Below are positions 41,201-48,717 of a stretch of 64,000 nucleotides of DNA, one piece after another; within the stretch, counting starts at the first letter, position 1, and every line of letters starts with the position of its first letter. The DNA is from CAZFVY01 sp964522665 (GTDB lineage Bacteria; Verrucomicrobiota; Verrucomicrobiia; Limisphaerales; CAZFVY01), in contig CAZFVY010000015.1 of the NCBI GenBank assembly GCA_964522665.1, forward strand, positions 20,679 to 84,678, read 5' to 3'. Made by a program: the position numbers and the translations under genes. Under the pieces are notes generated by a model. The model was not told the origin of the DNA. It did no database searches and saw nothing but the letters and a program-made list of their open reading frames with translations.

Positions 41201-41978
41201 CCTCGCCGAATTCCAGGACGGTTCCCGCAGCCGTCACGGTGAAACGGTTGGTCCATTCGGGCGTGGAGGCCGGTTGATCGTTCACGCTGGTGACAACGGG
41301 TCGGCCGTCGATGTAGTCGAAGTGCAGGCTGACCCGGAGTTGATCCTGGATGGTCGTCGGACGATAATTCGCGACGAACAGGTCGAGCGTGCCATTGCCG
41401 TCCACGTCGGCTAGGGTCAGCGACATGCTGCCGGCGCGGGAGGCGACGCCCGATTGAGCCGTGATTTCGGTGAAGTGGCCTTTGCCATCGTTCTTGAAAA
41501 CGCGGGTTCCGCCGCCGAGAGAGTTGACCAACAAATCGAGCGCGCCGTCGCCATCAATATCCGCGAAAACCGCGCCGGTCGAATTCTGGTTCGGACACGC
41601 CACGCCCGCCTCGTCGGTAATGTCCTGAAATTTCCACCCGCCCAGGTTGCGGTAGAGTTTGTTGGGACCGCCTAGACGACAGAAATAGATGTCGCACCGG
41701 CCGTCGCCATCCACGTCGCCCAACGCGACGCCGGAGCCGTTCAGGAGGTTGCGGTTCGTGACGGAGAGTTCGTCGGCCACCGAGTTGGTGAAGAGAATGC
41801 CGGTCTCGAGACCGCTGAGGCGCTTGAAACCGGTCTTGCCCGCGGTCGGCACGGCCAATTCGCTCCAGCGATAGCCGTCCGCCGCATGCCACGCGAAAGG
41901 CGTCTCGGTGGTGGCGGCGCTCGCGCGCGCGTATAGAACGGCGATCAGGAGCAGCGCCAGGGGAGCACGGGGATTCAT
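38268..41978 (-). CDS. Double-ASPIC CRTAC1-like protein, fourth gene of propeller operon
   Basis: About 1236 residues. ATG at 41978 overlaps the TAA of the upstream gene by one base (TAATG), which decides the start against the longer open frame to 42080. It yields a short signal peptide (MNPRAPLALLLIAVLYARASA). Two propeller halves follow, each closed by an ASPIC/UnbV domain (about 556-636 and 1145-1230), with calcium-type loops such as DVDGDGRCD, DIDGDGALD and DFDGDGAED. The gene is flanked by paralogues on both sides and ends directly against the next start. The likely compartment is periplasm or outside. The family is recognised, but no enzymatic residues or ligands can be read from the sequence. 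Confidence 0.93.
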   Translation of the reverse strand: MNPRAPLALLLIAVLYARASAATTETPFAWHAADGYRWSELAVPTAGKTGFKRLSGLETGILFTNSVADELSVTNRNLLNGSGVALGDVDGDGRCDIYFCRLGGPNKLYRNLGGWKFQDITDEAGVACPNQNSTGAVFADIDGDGALDLLVNSLGGGTRVFKNDGKGHFTEITAQSGVASRAGSMSLTLADVDGNGTLDLFVANYRPTTIQDQLRVSLHFDYIDGRPVVTSVNDQPASTPEWTNRFTVTAAGTVLEFGEAPTLFLNDGKGHFSPVSFTDGSFLDEDGRPLSEPPRDWGLSAQFHDLNGDGAPDLYVCNDLFTPDRIWINDGKGKFHAIARTAIRSTSAFSMGVDCADIDRDGAVDLFVVDMLSRDRRSRQVQVGGSTPTAWPIGVFDNRPQVSRNTLQWNRGDETFAEISYYAGVEASDWSWDPIFLDVDLDGYEDILISNGQMRDFQNIDMAHQIEAAKSARGISHADLSRVVKMYPPLTPPKMIFRNRGNLTFEEMGAAWGFDSHSIAHGLAVADLDNDGDLDVVMNNFNEQAGVYRNEGIAPRIAVRLRGTTPNTQGIGAKIVVYGGPVTQSQEVICGGRYLSGDDPMRVFAAGSLTNQLRIEVTWRNGRKSVISDARPNRIYEIAESGATATAGAPPGATRPAAPGPFFEDVSAMLGHQHTEESFDDFARQSLLPNRLSQGGPGVAWHDLDGDGWDELIVAAGKGGHLGVFRNNGQGKLTRSSPVVTAPATTRDQTTALGLLSSLLVGSSNYEDGLTNGAAVRIFDLRGRKVDDSLPGQISSTGPLALADIDGDGDLDLFIGGRSVPGRYPEAASSLIFRNEGGKFVLDAENSRRLERVGMVSGAVFSDLDGDGYPELILACEWGPIRVFHNDHGTFTEQTKELGLETFTGWWNGVTTGDLDGDGKLDIIASNWGLNSKYRASRERPRLLYYGDLVGNGDVDLVEAYYDESMGKEVPERGLLAVSKGMPFVRGRVTDFTAYGRASTAEVFGEKLKTAHLLQATTLASMSFFNRPGQFVGVELPPEAQFSTAFGVCVADFDGDGAEDIFLSQNFFATSPDSTRNDAGRGLWLRGDGHGGLKPVPGQESGVKVYGEQRGCAVGDYDGDGRIDLVVTQNGAAAKLYHNVGAKPGLRVRLNAGPNNPTGIGAVVRLVFAKGMGPAREVHAGSGYWSQDSPVQVMATPETPTQIWVRWPGGKVTTHGYPVGAREVAVAIDGTIKALR

Positions 41979-44900
41979 TAGCGCAAAGCTTTGATGCCGC
42001 CGTCGAGGCTGACTTGAACCTCGCGGGCGCCGGGCGGGACCTCCAACGTTTGCGTTTTGCCCCCGGGCCAGCGGACCCAAATCTGCGTCGGTGTCTCGGG
42101 CGTCGCCATCACTTGGACGGCGCTGTCTTGGGACCAGTAGCCGGACCCGGCGTGAATTTCGCGCGCGGGCCCCAGCTTGTCGGCAAACTTTAAGCGCAGC
42201 GTCGCGCCGATGCCGTTTGGGTTCCCCACCGGTCCTGCCACGCGGACGCGCAGACCGGGTTTGGCGCCGACGTTGCGATAGAGCTTGGTTTGAGCGCCAT
42301 TTTGAGTGACCACTAAATCAATGCGTCCGTCGCCGTCGTAATCGGCGAGCGCGCAACCGCGTTGCTCGCCATAAACCTTAACGCCGCTCACTTGCCCGGG
42401 GACCGGCGTAAATCCTCCGTGTCCGTCGCCTCTAAGCCAGAGGCCGCGCCCGGCGTCGAGGCGCGCGGTTTCTGGTTGCACCGCGAAGAAGTTCTGGCTC
42501 AGAAACAGGTCTTCGGCGCCGTCACCGTCGAAATCGCCCGCGCTCACGCCAAAGGCGGGCGACCACTGCGCCTCGGCGGGCAACGCCCTGGCTTCGAAGC
42601 GTCCGCCACGGTTCAAAAAGACCGTGGACGCGAGCGTATCCACCTTCAACTCTTGCGCGTCATTCAGGCGTTCACCGAGGATTTCGCCAACGCTGGCGGC
42701 GGCATATTGCTGGAAGGAGGCGAAGCGAGCGCGCAACCACGGCAACGCTTTCGCGACGCTGGACAGGTTGCGAAATGGCACGACTTTGTTCATCGCGGGA
42801 TCAAAGTAAGCTTCGATCGTTTCGAGGCCACCATTGCCCGGGAAATCGCCATAATAGAGCCGCAAATTCTCAACGCCTCGCCGTTGATAAACATTATTCC
42901 ATCCCCAACCGGTCGCGATGATGTCGAGTTTGCCATCGCCATCTAAATCCGCGGTGGTGACCCCGTTCCACCAGCCCCGGGAATTGGCGAGGCCCAGGGC
43001 ATCGGTGATCTCGGTGAGGCTGCCGCCTTTATTCTGAAAGACGCGGATCGGCCCCCATTCACACGCCAGGATTAGTTCGGGCAATCCGTCGCCATCCAGA
43101 TCACTCCAGACGGCGCCACTGACCAGACCGACCTTCGCCAGTTTCGCCGTGTTCTCCGCGTCCAACTCCCACTTGCCGCCGAGGTCGCGAAGCAACATGG
43201 AGGAGGCTGCCTCGGGGTAGCGGCCGGAGGTGACGCGACCGCCGACGAACAACGACAATCGGCCTTTGCCTTCGATGTCCGCCATCGCGAGCGGGCCGGC
43301 GCTGGCTTCCTGAGCGGGCAGGGTGGCGTCCACTCTTTTGCCGACGAGATCGTATTGCAGGACGGCGGCGCCGTCGGCCAGGCCTTGCTCGTAGTTCGCG
43401 GAACCGGCCAGGAGCACGGTTTGTCCGACGCCCTTGTTCCAGCCGAGAATCGTCGTCTGGTCGCGCGTCACCGGTTGAGCCAGCGCCTCGTCTGGCATTG
43501 GCTTGAAACCGCCGTGCCCGTCGTTGCGAAAAACGGCCAGTTGGCCGCCTTTGCCGCTGCCGACGATGAGGTCATCCCAACCGTCGCCATCGACGTCGAA
43601 CCAACTGACGCCCGGGCCAAGCTGGCTCAGTTTCCGAGGCAACAAATGCTGGAACGCAAAATCGTCGAACGGCTCTTCGTGGTGGGAATGATTGATCAAC
43701 TCGCTGACATCCTCGAAAAATGGTTTCCGTGGCGCGTCGTTGCCGACCGCGTCCGCCACGGGCGAATTCTGAGCCTGCGCTTCGTCGATTTCATAAACGT
43801 GATTGGCCAGCGCGCCGTCCACAAGGCTGCGTTTGCCGCTCCGCCAGACGACCTCAATCCGCAGATGATTGGTCAAGGTTCCCGCGGCGAACACTCGCAT
43901 CGGGTCGTCAGAGGAAAGATACCTTCCGCCGGCGATCATTTCCTGGCTTTGCATCGGCACGGCGCCACCCAAGACTTTGATTTTCGCGCCGATGCCGCGG
44001 GTATTCGGCGGCGTGCCTTTTAAGCGGACCGCGATTCGCGGGGCGGCGGTTTCGTTCCGATAGAGCGCGGCCGGACCGTTGAGGTAATTGATGACCAAAT
44101 CCAGATCGCCGTCGTTGTCGAGGTCGGCCAGCGCCATGCCGTGAGAGACGCCGGGCGTGTTGAAACCCCACGCGGCGCCTGAGTCCGCGAACGTCAGATC
44201 GCCGCGATTGCGGAAGGCGACGATTGGCAGCGCCAGGCGGGCGAACATTGCGCGCAGTTTTAGAACCTCGGTGATCGACATTTTCTTTTGCGCCTTCAAT
44301 TCCTCCCCGCGATTGATGACGTCGGCGTTGCGCATGTCGCGCTCGTGGCCGGTGGTCATGAGGAGGTCCTCGTAGCCGTCGAGATCGACATCGAGGAAAA
44401 CGGGCGCCCAGGACCATTCGGAGGCGTCCACGCCGCTGAATTGGCCGATCTCGGCGTAGGTGCCGTCGCCGCGATTGTAAAAGAGGGTGTTGCGCGAATA
44501 CTGCGGACGATCGTCAATCTTACCGACCGGCAAAATCGTGGGTGACAGTCCGCCCACCTGCACGTGCCGCTTCCGATGATCGCGGCTCAACATGTCGGCG
44601 ACGAAGAATTCATCATAGCCGTCGCGATTGAGATCGGCGAAGTCGATCCCCATGGAAAACATGCTGGTTGAGCGCAGCGCCAAACGAGGGAGCGCGCGAA
44701 ACCTCCCCTTGCCGTCATTGAGCCAGACGCGATCCTCGGAAAGAAAATCATTACAGACGTAGAGGTCCGGGGCGCCGTCGCCATTGAGGTCGCGGAACAT
44801 CACCGACAGCCCCCAGTCGAAGGGCGGCGTCGCGAGCGGATGCCCATCCTCGTCGAGGAACGTGCCGTCGGTAAACGAGAGCAAGGTGAATCGCCCGCCG

Positions 44901-45718
44901 CCATCGTTTCGGTAGAGCGCGTCCGGCTCCCCATTCTCGATGACCCGCCCGTTCGCCTCCAAATGGTAGCGGCCGATTAAATCCGGCTCGGTGACGGGCC
45001 GTCCGTCCACGGATTGCAAGACGAGTTTGCCGTTGGCGTCGTAGTTGACGTGCAGCTTGGTGTTCGGATGATCGCGGATGGTCGAGGTTCTATAGTTTGC
45101 GATATAGAGGTCGAGCCGGCCGTCGCCGTCGATATCGGCGAGCGCCAGGGACATACCGGCGCGGTCTTGGTTTAAGACCTCCGCCGCCGGCGTGAAATGG
45201 CCCTTCCCGTCGTTGAGGAAGATATGGGTGCCGCCGCCGACCGTGTTGACGATCAGGTCGAGATGGCCGTCGCCATCCACGTCCGCGAAGGCCGCTCCGC
45301 TGCAAACCAAGTTGGAACAGCCGACGCCCGCCGATTCGGTAATGTCTTCAAATTTCCAGCCGCCCAGATTCCGGTAGAGTTTGTTCGCGCCGGCCAACGA
45401 GCAGAAATAGAGATCGACCCGTCCGTCGCCATCAATGTCCCCGGCCGCCACGCCGGACCCATTGAGATAAATCTGATTGGTGAGATAGCGTTCGTCCGCG
45501 AGGGAATTTGTGAAGATCACGCCGGTCGCCGACGGGTTTTGCAACGTGAAGCCAGTGTGGCCTTCGGATGGGACCGGCAATTCTGCGGCGCGGAAACCAG
45601 CGCCGACGGTCCAAGTCAATTCGGCCGCGCGGGCGAGCGGCGGTCGCAGTAACACGACCGCGACCATGAGGGCCAAGGGCAATCTCATGTGACGTGGGAT
45701 CACTGGCGAACTGCTCAC
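41978..45718 (-). CDS. Double-ASPIC CRTAC1-like protein, third gene of propeller operon
   Basis: 1246 residues from GTG 45718, which shares GTGA with the stop of the TPR gene; an ATG at 45688 would give a tighter signal peptide (MRLPLALMVAVVLLRPPLARA) and is a real alternative. Two FG-GAP/VCBS propeller halves (loops DIDGDGRVD, DVDGDGHLD, DLNGDGAPD, DLDGDGLPE). ASPIC/UnbV domains lie at about 558-643 (GGRYLSSDDPMRVFAAG) and 1153-1240 (GSGYWSQDSAVQVMATP). It is more diverged from the two downstream paralogues than they are from each other, so it probably represents the older copy. The chain has the same length and order of parts as the separate gene at 28295-31963. Confidence 0.92.
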   Translation of the reverse strand: MSSSPVIPRHMRLPLALMVAVVLLRPPLARAAELTWTVGAGFRAAELPVPSEGHTGFTLQNPSATGVIFTNSLADERYLTNQIYLNGSGVAAGDIDGDGRVDLYFCSLAGANKLYRNLGGWKFEDITESAGVGCSNLVCSGAAFADVDGDGHLDLIVNTVGGGTHIFLNDGKGHFTPAAEVLNQDRAGMSLALADIDGDGRLDLYIANYRTSTIRDHPNTKLHVNYDANGKLVLQSVDGRPVTEPDLIGRYHLEANGRVIENGEPDALYRNDGGGRFTLLSFTDGTFLDEDGHPLATPPFDWGLSVMFRDLNGDGAPDLYVCNDFLSEDRVWLNDGKGRFRALPRLALRSTSMFSMGIDFADLNRDGYDEFFVADMLSRDHRKRHVQVGGLSPTILPVGKIDDRPQYSRNTLFYNRGDGTYAEIGQFSGVDASEWSWAPVFLDVDLDGYEDLLMTTGHERDMRNADVINRGEELKAQKKMSITEVLKLRAMFARLALPIVAFRNRGDLTFADSGAAWGFNTPGVSHGMALADLDNDGDLDLVINYLNGPAALYRNETAAPRIAVRLKGTPPNTRGIGAKIKVLGGAVPMQSQEMIAGGRYLSSDDPMRVFAAGTLTNHLRIEVVWRSGKRSLVDGALANHVYEIDEAQAQNSPVADAVGNDAPRKPFFEDVSELINHSHHEEPFDDFAFQHLLPRKLSQLGPGVSWFDVDGDGWDDLIVGSGKGGQLAVFRNDGHGGFKPMPDEALAQPVTRDQTTILGWNKGVGQTVLLAGSANYEQGLADGAAVLQYDLVGKRVDATLPAQEASAGPLAMADIEGKGRLSLFVGGRVTSGRYPEAASSMLLRDLGGKWELDAENTAKLAKVGLVSGAVWSDLDGDGLPELILACEWGPIRVFQNKGGSLTEITDALGLANSRGWWNGVTTADLDGDGKLDIIATGWGWNNVYQRRGVENLRLYYGDFPGNGGLETIEAYFDPAMNKVVPFRNLSSVAKALPWLRARFASFQQYAAASVGEILGERLNDAQELKVDTLASTVFLNRGGRFEARALPAEAQWSPAFGVSAGDFDGDGAEDLFLSQNFFAVQPETARLDAGRGLWLRGDGHGGFTPVPGQVSGVKVYGEQRGCALADYDGDGRIDLVVTQNGAQTKLYRNVGAKPGLRVRVAGPVGNPNGIGATLRLKFADKLGPAREIHAGSGYWSQDSAVQVMATPETPTQIWVRWPGGKTQTLEVPPGAREVQVSLDGGIKALR

Positions 45719-47100
45719 GGGTTCGCCGCCGGATCGGTGAGCCGGGCCAGCCCGCGGCGGGCGCGCCCGTGGTCCGGGTTGAGTTCAAGGCAACGCCGGT
45801 ACGCCACGTCGGCGCCGCGCGTTTCGTCCAAGGCGCGGCAAGTCTCGCCGAGATAGAACCAGGCGGGCGCGTGATCGTTGACCATGCGGACCGAGGCGAC
45901 GAGATGCTCGCGAGCGGCGGCCAAATTGTTCGTGAGATAGGCGTCTTTGCCATTCATGAATTGTTCCAGCGCCAATTCGCGGCGGGCGCCGGGCGCGTCG
46001 CCCTCCAATCGGCTCAGTTCCGCGAGTTTGCTGTGAAGATTGGCGGTGTCCTCCAACTGCGCGGCTTGCTGCCATGCCTGTCGGGCCTTTTTGTTGTCAC
46101 CGAGCTTTACCCAGGCGACTCCGATGAGGTCCAGCCCGCGGGCGGAGGCCCCGACGCGCTGGTGGCACTGTTCCATCAAGTCGATCGCTTGCTGCGGCCG
46201 CCCCTGTTCCCATTCAAGTTTGGCGAGTTGAAAGGCTTTCTCTTCGGTCCAATCGGCGGCGAGCGATTTACGGCTCCATTCCGACGCCTCGGCCAACTGG
46301 CCCGCGGATTCCAACTGCACGCTCTTGAAGTGCCAGGCCAGACTGCCCATCGCGTTGCGTCGGCGCAGGACCTCCTGGTAGATCGGGTCGGAACGGAAGA
46401 GCGGTTTCTTGGTTCGCAGGGAGAGGTCGTAGAAGTGGGCGGCCGCGGCCGCGTGCCCAAGCTCGGCCTCAGCCCAAGATTTCATCTCGTTGATCTCAAT
46501 GACGTCTGGCGTTTCACGCACGAGTTGGTCGAGCAGAACGGTGGCTTCTTGGGCGTGTCCCGAGCGGACCAAGACTCGGGCCATGAGGACTTTAGCCTTT
46601 GGCAGATCCGGCGCCTGGCGGAGGGCTTCGAGGGCGGCGGGAACGTTTTCCTCGCGCAAACGATCCTGGCCGATATTCAGCCAGCAGTATTGCGCGGTTT
46701 GCGGTCCATTGGGCTGGCACGAGGGCGTTTCCAACACCCGATGATAGAGCTTGGTCGCTTCCTGCGTCTGGCCCATGAGGTCAAAACACTCGGCCCAGTA
46801 ATACAGGTACGAGGTGTCGTGAGGCGCCATCGTATCCAAGTGGCGGTAGCAATATTCCGCCTCGGGAAAGAGCCCGAAGGTTCGGTATAACCGGGCCATT
46901 TCGAGCCATTTTTCAGGCAGGTCCGCGCGGAAGTGGCCCTCCGCGTCGCGAATCTCGCGGACGGCCTCCGGCTCGATCAAGCTCAGGTTCCAATTGATTT
47001 GTGGGAGCGTGGTGGCGCGGGCGCGGGCGCGGAATTCCCACGCGGCGGCCACCAACTCGAGCACGACAACCAGCGCCAGCGATTTTTGGAACCCGGTCAT
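45715..47100 (-). CDS. Membrane-anchored TPR protein, second gene of propeller operon
   Basis: 461 residues. The ATG at 47100 overlaps the upstream stop (ATGA). The first 22 residues contain a hydrophobic helix (SLALVVVLELVAAAW) that probably anchors the protein in the inner membrane with the rest in the periplasm. Residues about 60-455 are TPR-like helix pairs, for example YRTFGLFPEAEYCYRHLD, LIGVAWVKLGDNKKARQAWQ and WFYLGETCRALDETRGADVAYRR. TPR proteins serve as scaffolds. Being translated between a small propeller protein and three large ones, it probably helps assemble or export them. No catalytic motif is visible. Confidence 0.9.
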   Translation of the reverse strand: MTGFQKSLALVVVLELVAAAWEFRARARATTLPQINWNLSLIEPEAVREIRDAEGHFRADLPEKWLEMARLYRTFGLFPEAEYCYRHLDTMAPHDTSYLYYWAECFDLMGQTQEATKLYHRVLETPSCQPNGPQTAQYCWLNIGQDRLREENVPAALEALRQAPDLPKAKVLMARVLVRSGHAQEATVLLDQLVRETPDVIEINEMKSWAEAELGHAAAAAHFYDLSLRTKKPLFRSDPIYQEVLRRRNAMGSLAWHFKSVQLESAGQLAEASEWSRKSLAADWTEEKAFQLAKLEWEQGRPQQAIDLMEQCHQRVGASARGLDLIGVAWVKLGDNKKARQAWQQAAQLEDTANLHSKLAELSRLEGDAPGARRELALEQFMNGKDAYLTNNLAAAREHLVASVRMVNDHAPAWFYLGETCRALDETRGADVAYRRCLELNPDHGRARRGLARLTDPAANP

Positions 47101-48446
47101 CGCTTCGCTCCTTTACTCAACCAGACCGAGACATGCTCCATGCGGTTCTCGGTTAACGGAGGCAGGGTAAGGCTCCCGGCGACGATGTCCGCGCGACCGT
47201 CCTTATTAAGATCGCCGCAAGCGACGGTGATTAGGCCGATCGGCAGCGAGTCGATTTTCCACGGCTTGAAATTCTGGTGGCCGTCGTTTTGCAGCCAGAT
47301 CAGGCTCGGATGCCGGGGATCATTCCAATCATTGGCGAGGCTGACCAACACGACGTCCAAATTACCGTCGCCATCGATATCGCCGACGGCGGCGCCGTAA
47401 GTGCCGCCGAATTTAGTGATCGGTTTGGCTTCGAAGTTCCAGTTTCCCTTATTCTGGAGCCAGACGCAGCCGTGATACGGTTGGGGCCAGGCGTAGGGAT
47501 CCTCCAAGTTATCGCCTTGCGGCAGGAGCAGATCGAGTTTGCCGTCTTTATCGAGATCGCACGCGATCAGGCCGGCGCTGCCGACGTCATAGTTGGGCGA
47601 CGCGTAGATGCGGCGAGGTTTGAAATGGCCCGCTCCCAGATTCTCAAAGGTCCAAACTTCCTCCTCGTCTTGGGAAGCGACGGCGGCGATGTCCAATTTT
47701 CCGTCGCCGTTAAAATCTCCGATGGGGACATGGATAACTCCGGGGCGATCCAGGAGTTGGTGATCGGTGAAATGCCATTGCCCTGCGATTTTTCCACGAT
47801 TCTCGAGCCATAAAACTTCGCCCCGGGCGTAGCCGAATACGGCCACGGCCAAATCGATGCGTCCGTCGCCATTCAAGTCACCGGCCTGGACGTCGGCCAC
47901 GCGGCGCACGTCATCGAGGATGACATGCGGCGTAAAATGCCCGCCGTCGTTCTCCAGCAACACGACTTTGCCGATCAACTCGTCGGACGGAAAAATGCTC
48001 CCCAACACGGCGACGACAATGTCGAGATCGCCGTCACCGTCGATGTCCACGACCGTGGCGTGCGCCGGGCATTTGAGTCCGTCCGCCAACACTCGCTCTT
48101 CGAATTTGCCGGCGGGCGTCTGCCGATAGAGGATGACGGCGTTTCGGGCGGTGTCACAGACGAGGATGTCGTTCAGACCGTCGCGGTCGAAGTCAATGAT
48201 CTGCACATTGGCGGTACGGATGGCCGACGGGCGGTTCCCGAGGGCGATGCGTTCGAAATCAGTCAGCGGGGAGGTCGGAAAAATGGGGACTTGGGAAGCG
48301 AGTTGGGCCGGTTCCGTCGGACGAGCGAGCCAGGCGAACGTCCCGGCCAAAGCAATCGCGACGACTCCCAAAAAGATCGTGAGTCGTCCGTTCACGCGCG
48401 GAGGAACGGCCTCGTCATTCTCGGTTGGATTGCGGTTCTGGGTCAC
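47097..48446 (-). CDS. Membrane-anchored FG-GAP/VCBS propeller protein, first gene of operon
   Basis: 449 residues from GTG 48446. A hydrophobic helix (LTIFLGVVAIALAGTFAWLA, about 22-41) suggests an anchor or uncleaved signal. The rest is one FG-GAP/VCBS propeller of about seven blades with loops DFDRDGLND, DIDGDGDLD, DLNGDGRID, DFNGDGKLD, DLDKDGKLD and DIDGDGNLD. It has no ASPIC/UnbV domain. Its blades resemble those of the cytochrome-propeller fusion encoded divergently at 48718, which probably shares its promoter region. As first gene of a 14-kb overlapping operon it may sit in the membrane as partner of the TPR protein; this is inference. Confidence 0.92.
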   Translation of the reverse strand: MTQNRNPTENDEAVPPRVNGRLTIFLGVVAIALAGTFAWLARPTEPAQLASQVPIFPTSPLTDFERIALGNRPSAIRTANVQIIDFDRDGLNDILVCDTARNAVILYRQTPAGKFEERVLADGLKCPAHATVVDIDGDGDLDIVVAVLGSIFPSDELIGKVVLLENDGGHFTPHVILDDVRRVADVQAGDLNGDGRIDLAVAVFGYARGEVLWLENRGKIAGQWHFTDHQLLDRPGVIHVPIGDFNGDGKLDIAAVASQDEEEVWTFENLGAGHFKPRRIYASPNYDVGSAGLIACDLDKDGKLDLLLPQGDNLEDPYAWPQPYHGCVWLQNKGNWNFEAKPITKFGGTYGAAVGDIDGDGNLDVVLVSLANDWNDPRHPSLIWLQNDGHQNFKPWKIDSLPIGLITVACGDLNKDGRADIVAGSLTLPPLTENRMEHVSVWLSKGAKR

Positions 48447-48717
48447 GGGAAATCGCCGTCACGCAGGAAAGTCACGATTGGGTCCGGGTGAGGGCATCAA
48501 TGTTGGTAAAGGACGATGCTGGACGCACCCGGTGAATTCAACCTAAAACGGGCGTCTGGAACCTTCGCAGTCGCGACATTTTTTGGGTCGCGACCGAGCC
48601 AAAGAATCCCACTCGATGGTTGATTGGACTCCCCGCGGGAGATGCCTCGCGATTTGTTCGGATCCTCGGTGAGGACGGGAAACTTGATTTCTGCGCTGGC
48701 CGTGATTACCTCGGCAC
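48447..48717. promoter_or_regulatory. Bidirectional promoter region of the propeller operon and cytochrome gene
   Basis: 271 bases between the first operon gene (minus) and the cytochrome-propeller gene (plus). Both transcripts must start here. I found no unambiguous promoter boxes or dyad operator. Confidence 0.4.

Noticed and set aside
45694..46890. 398-codon plus-strand frame opposite the TPR gene
   Set aside because: Mirror of TPR codons; no start context or domain.
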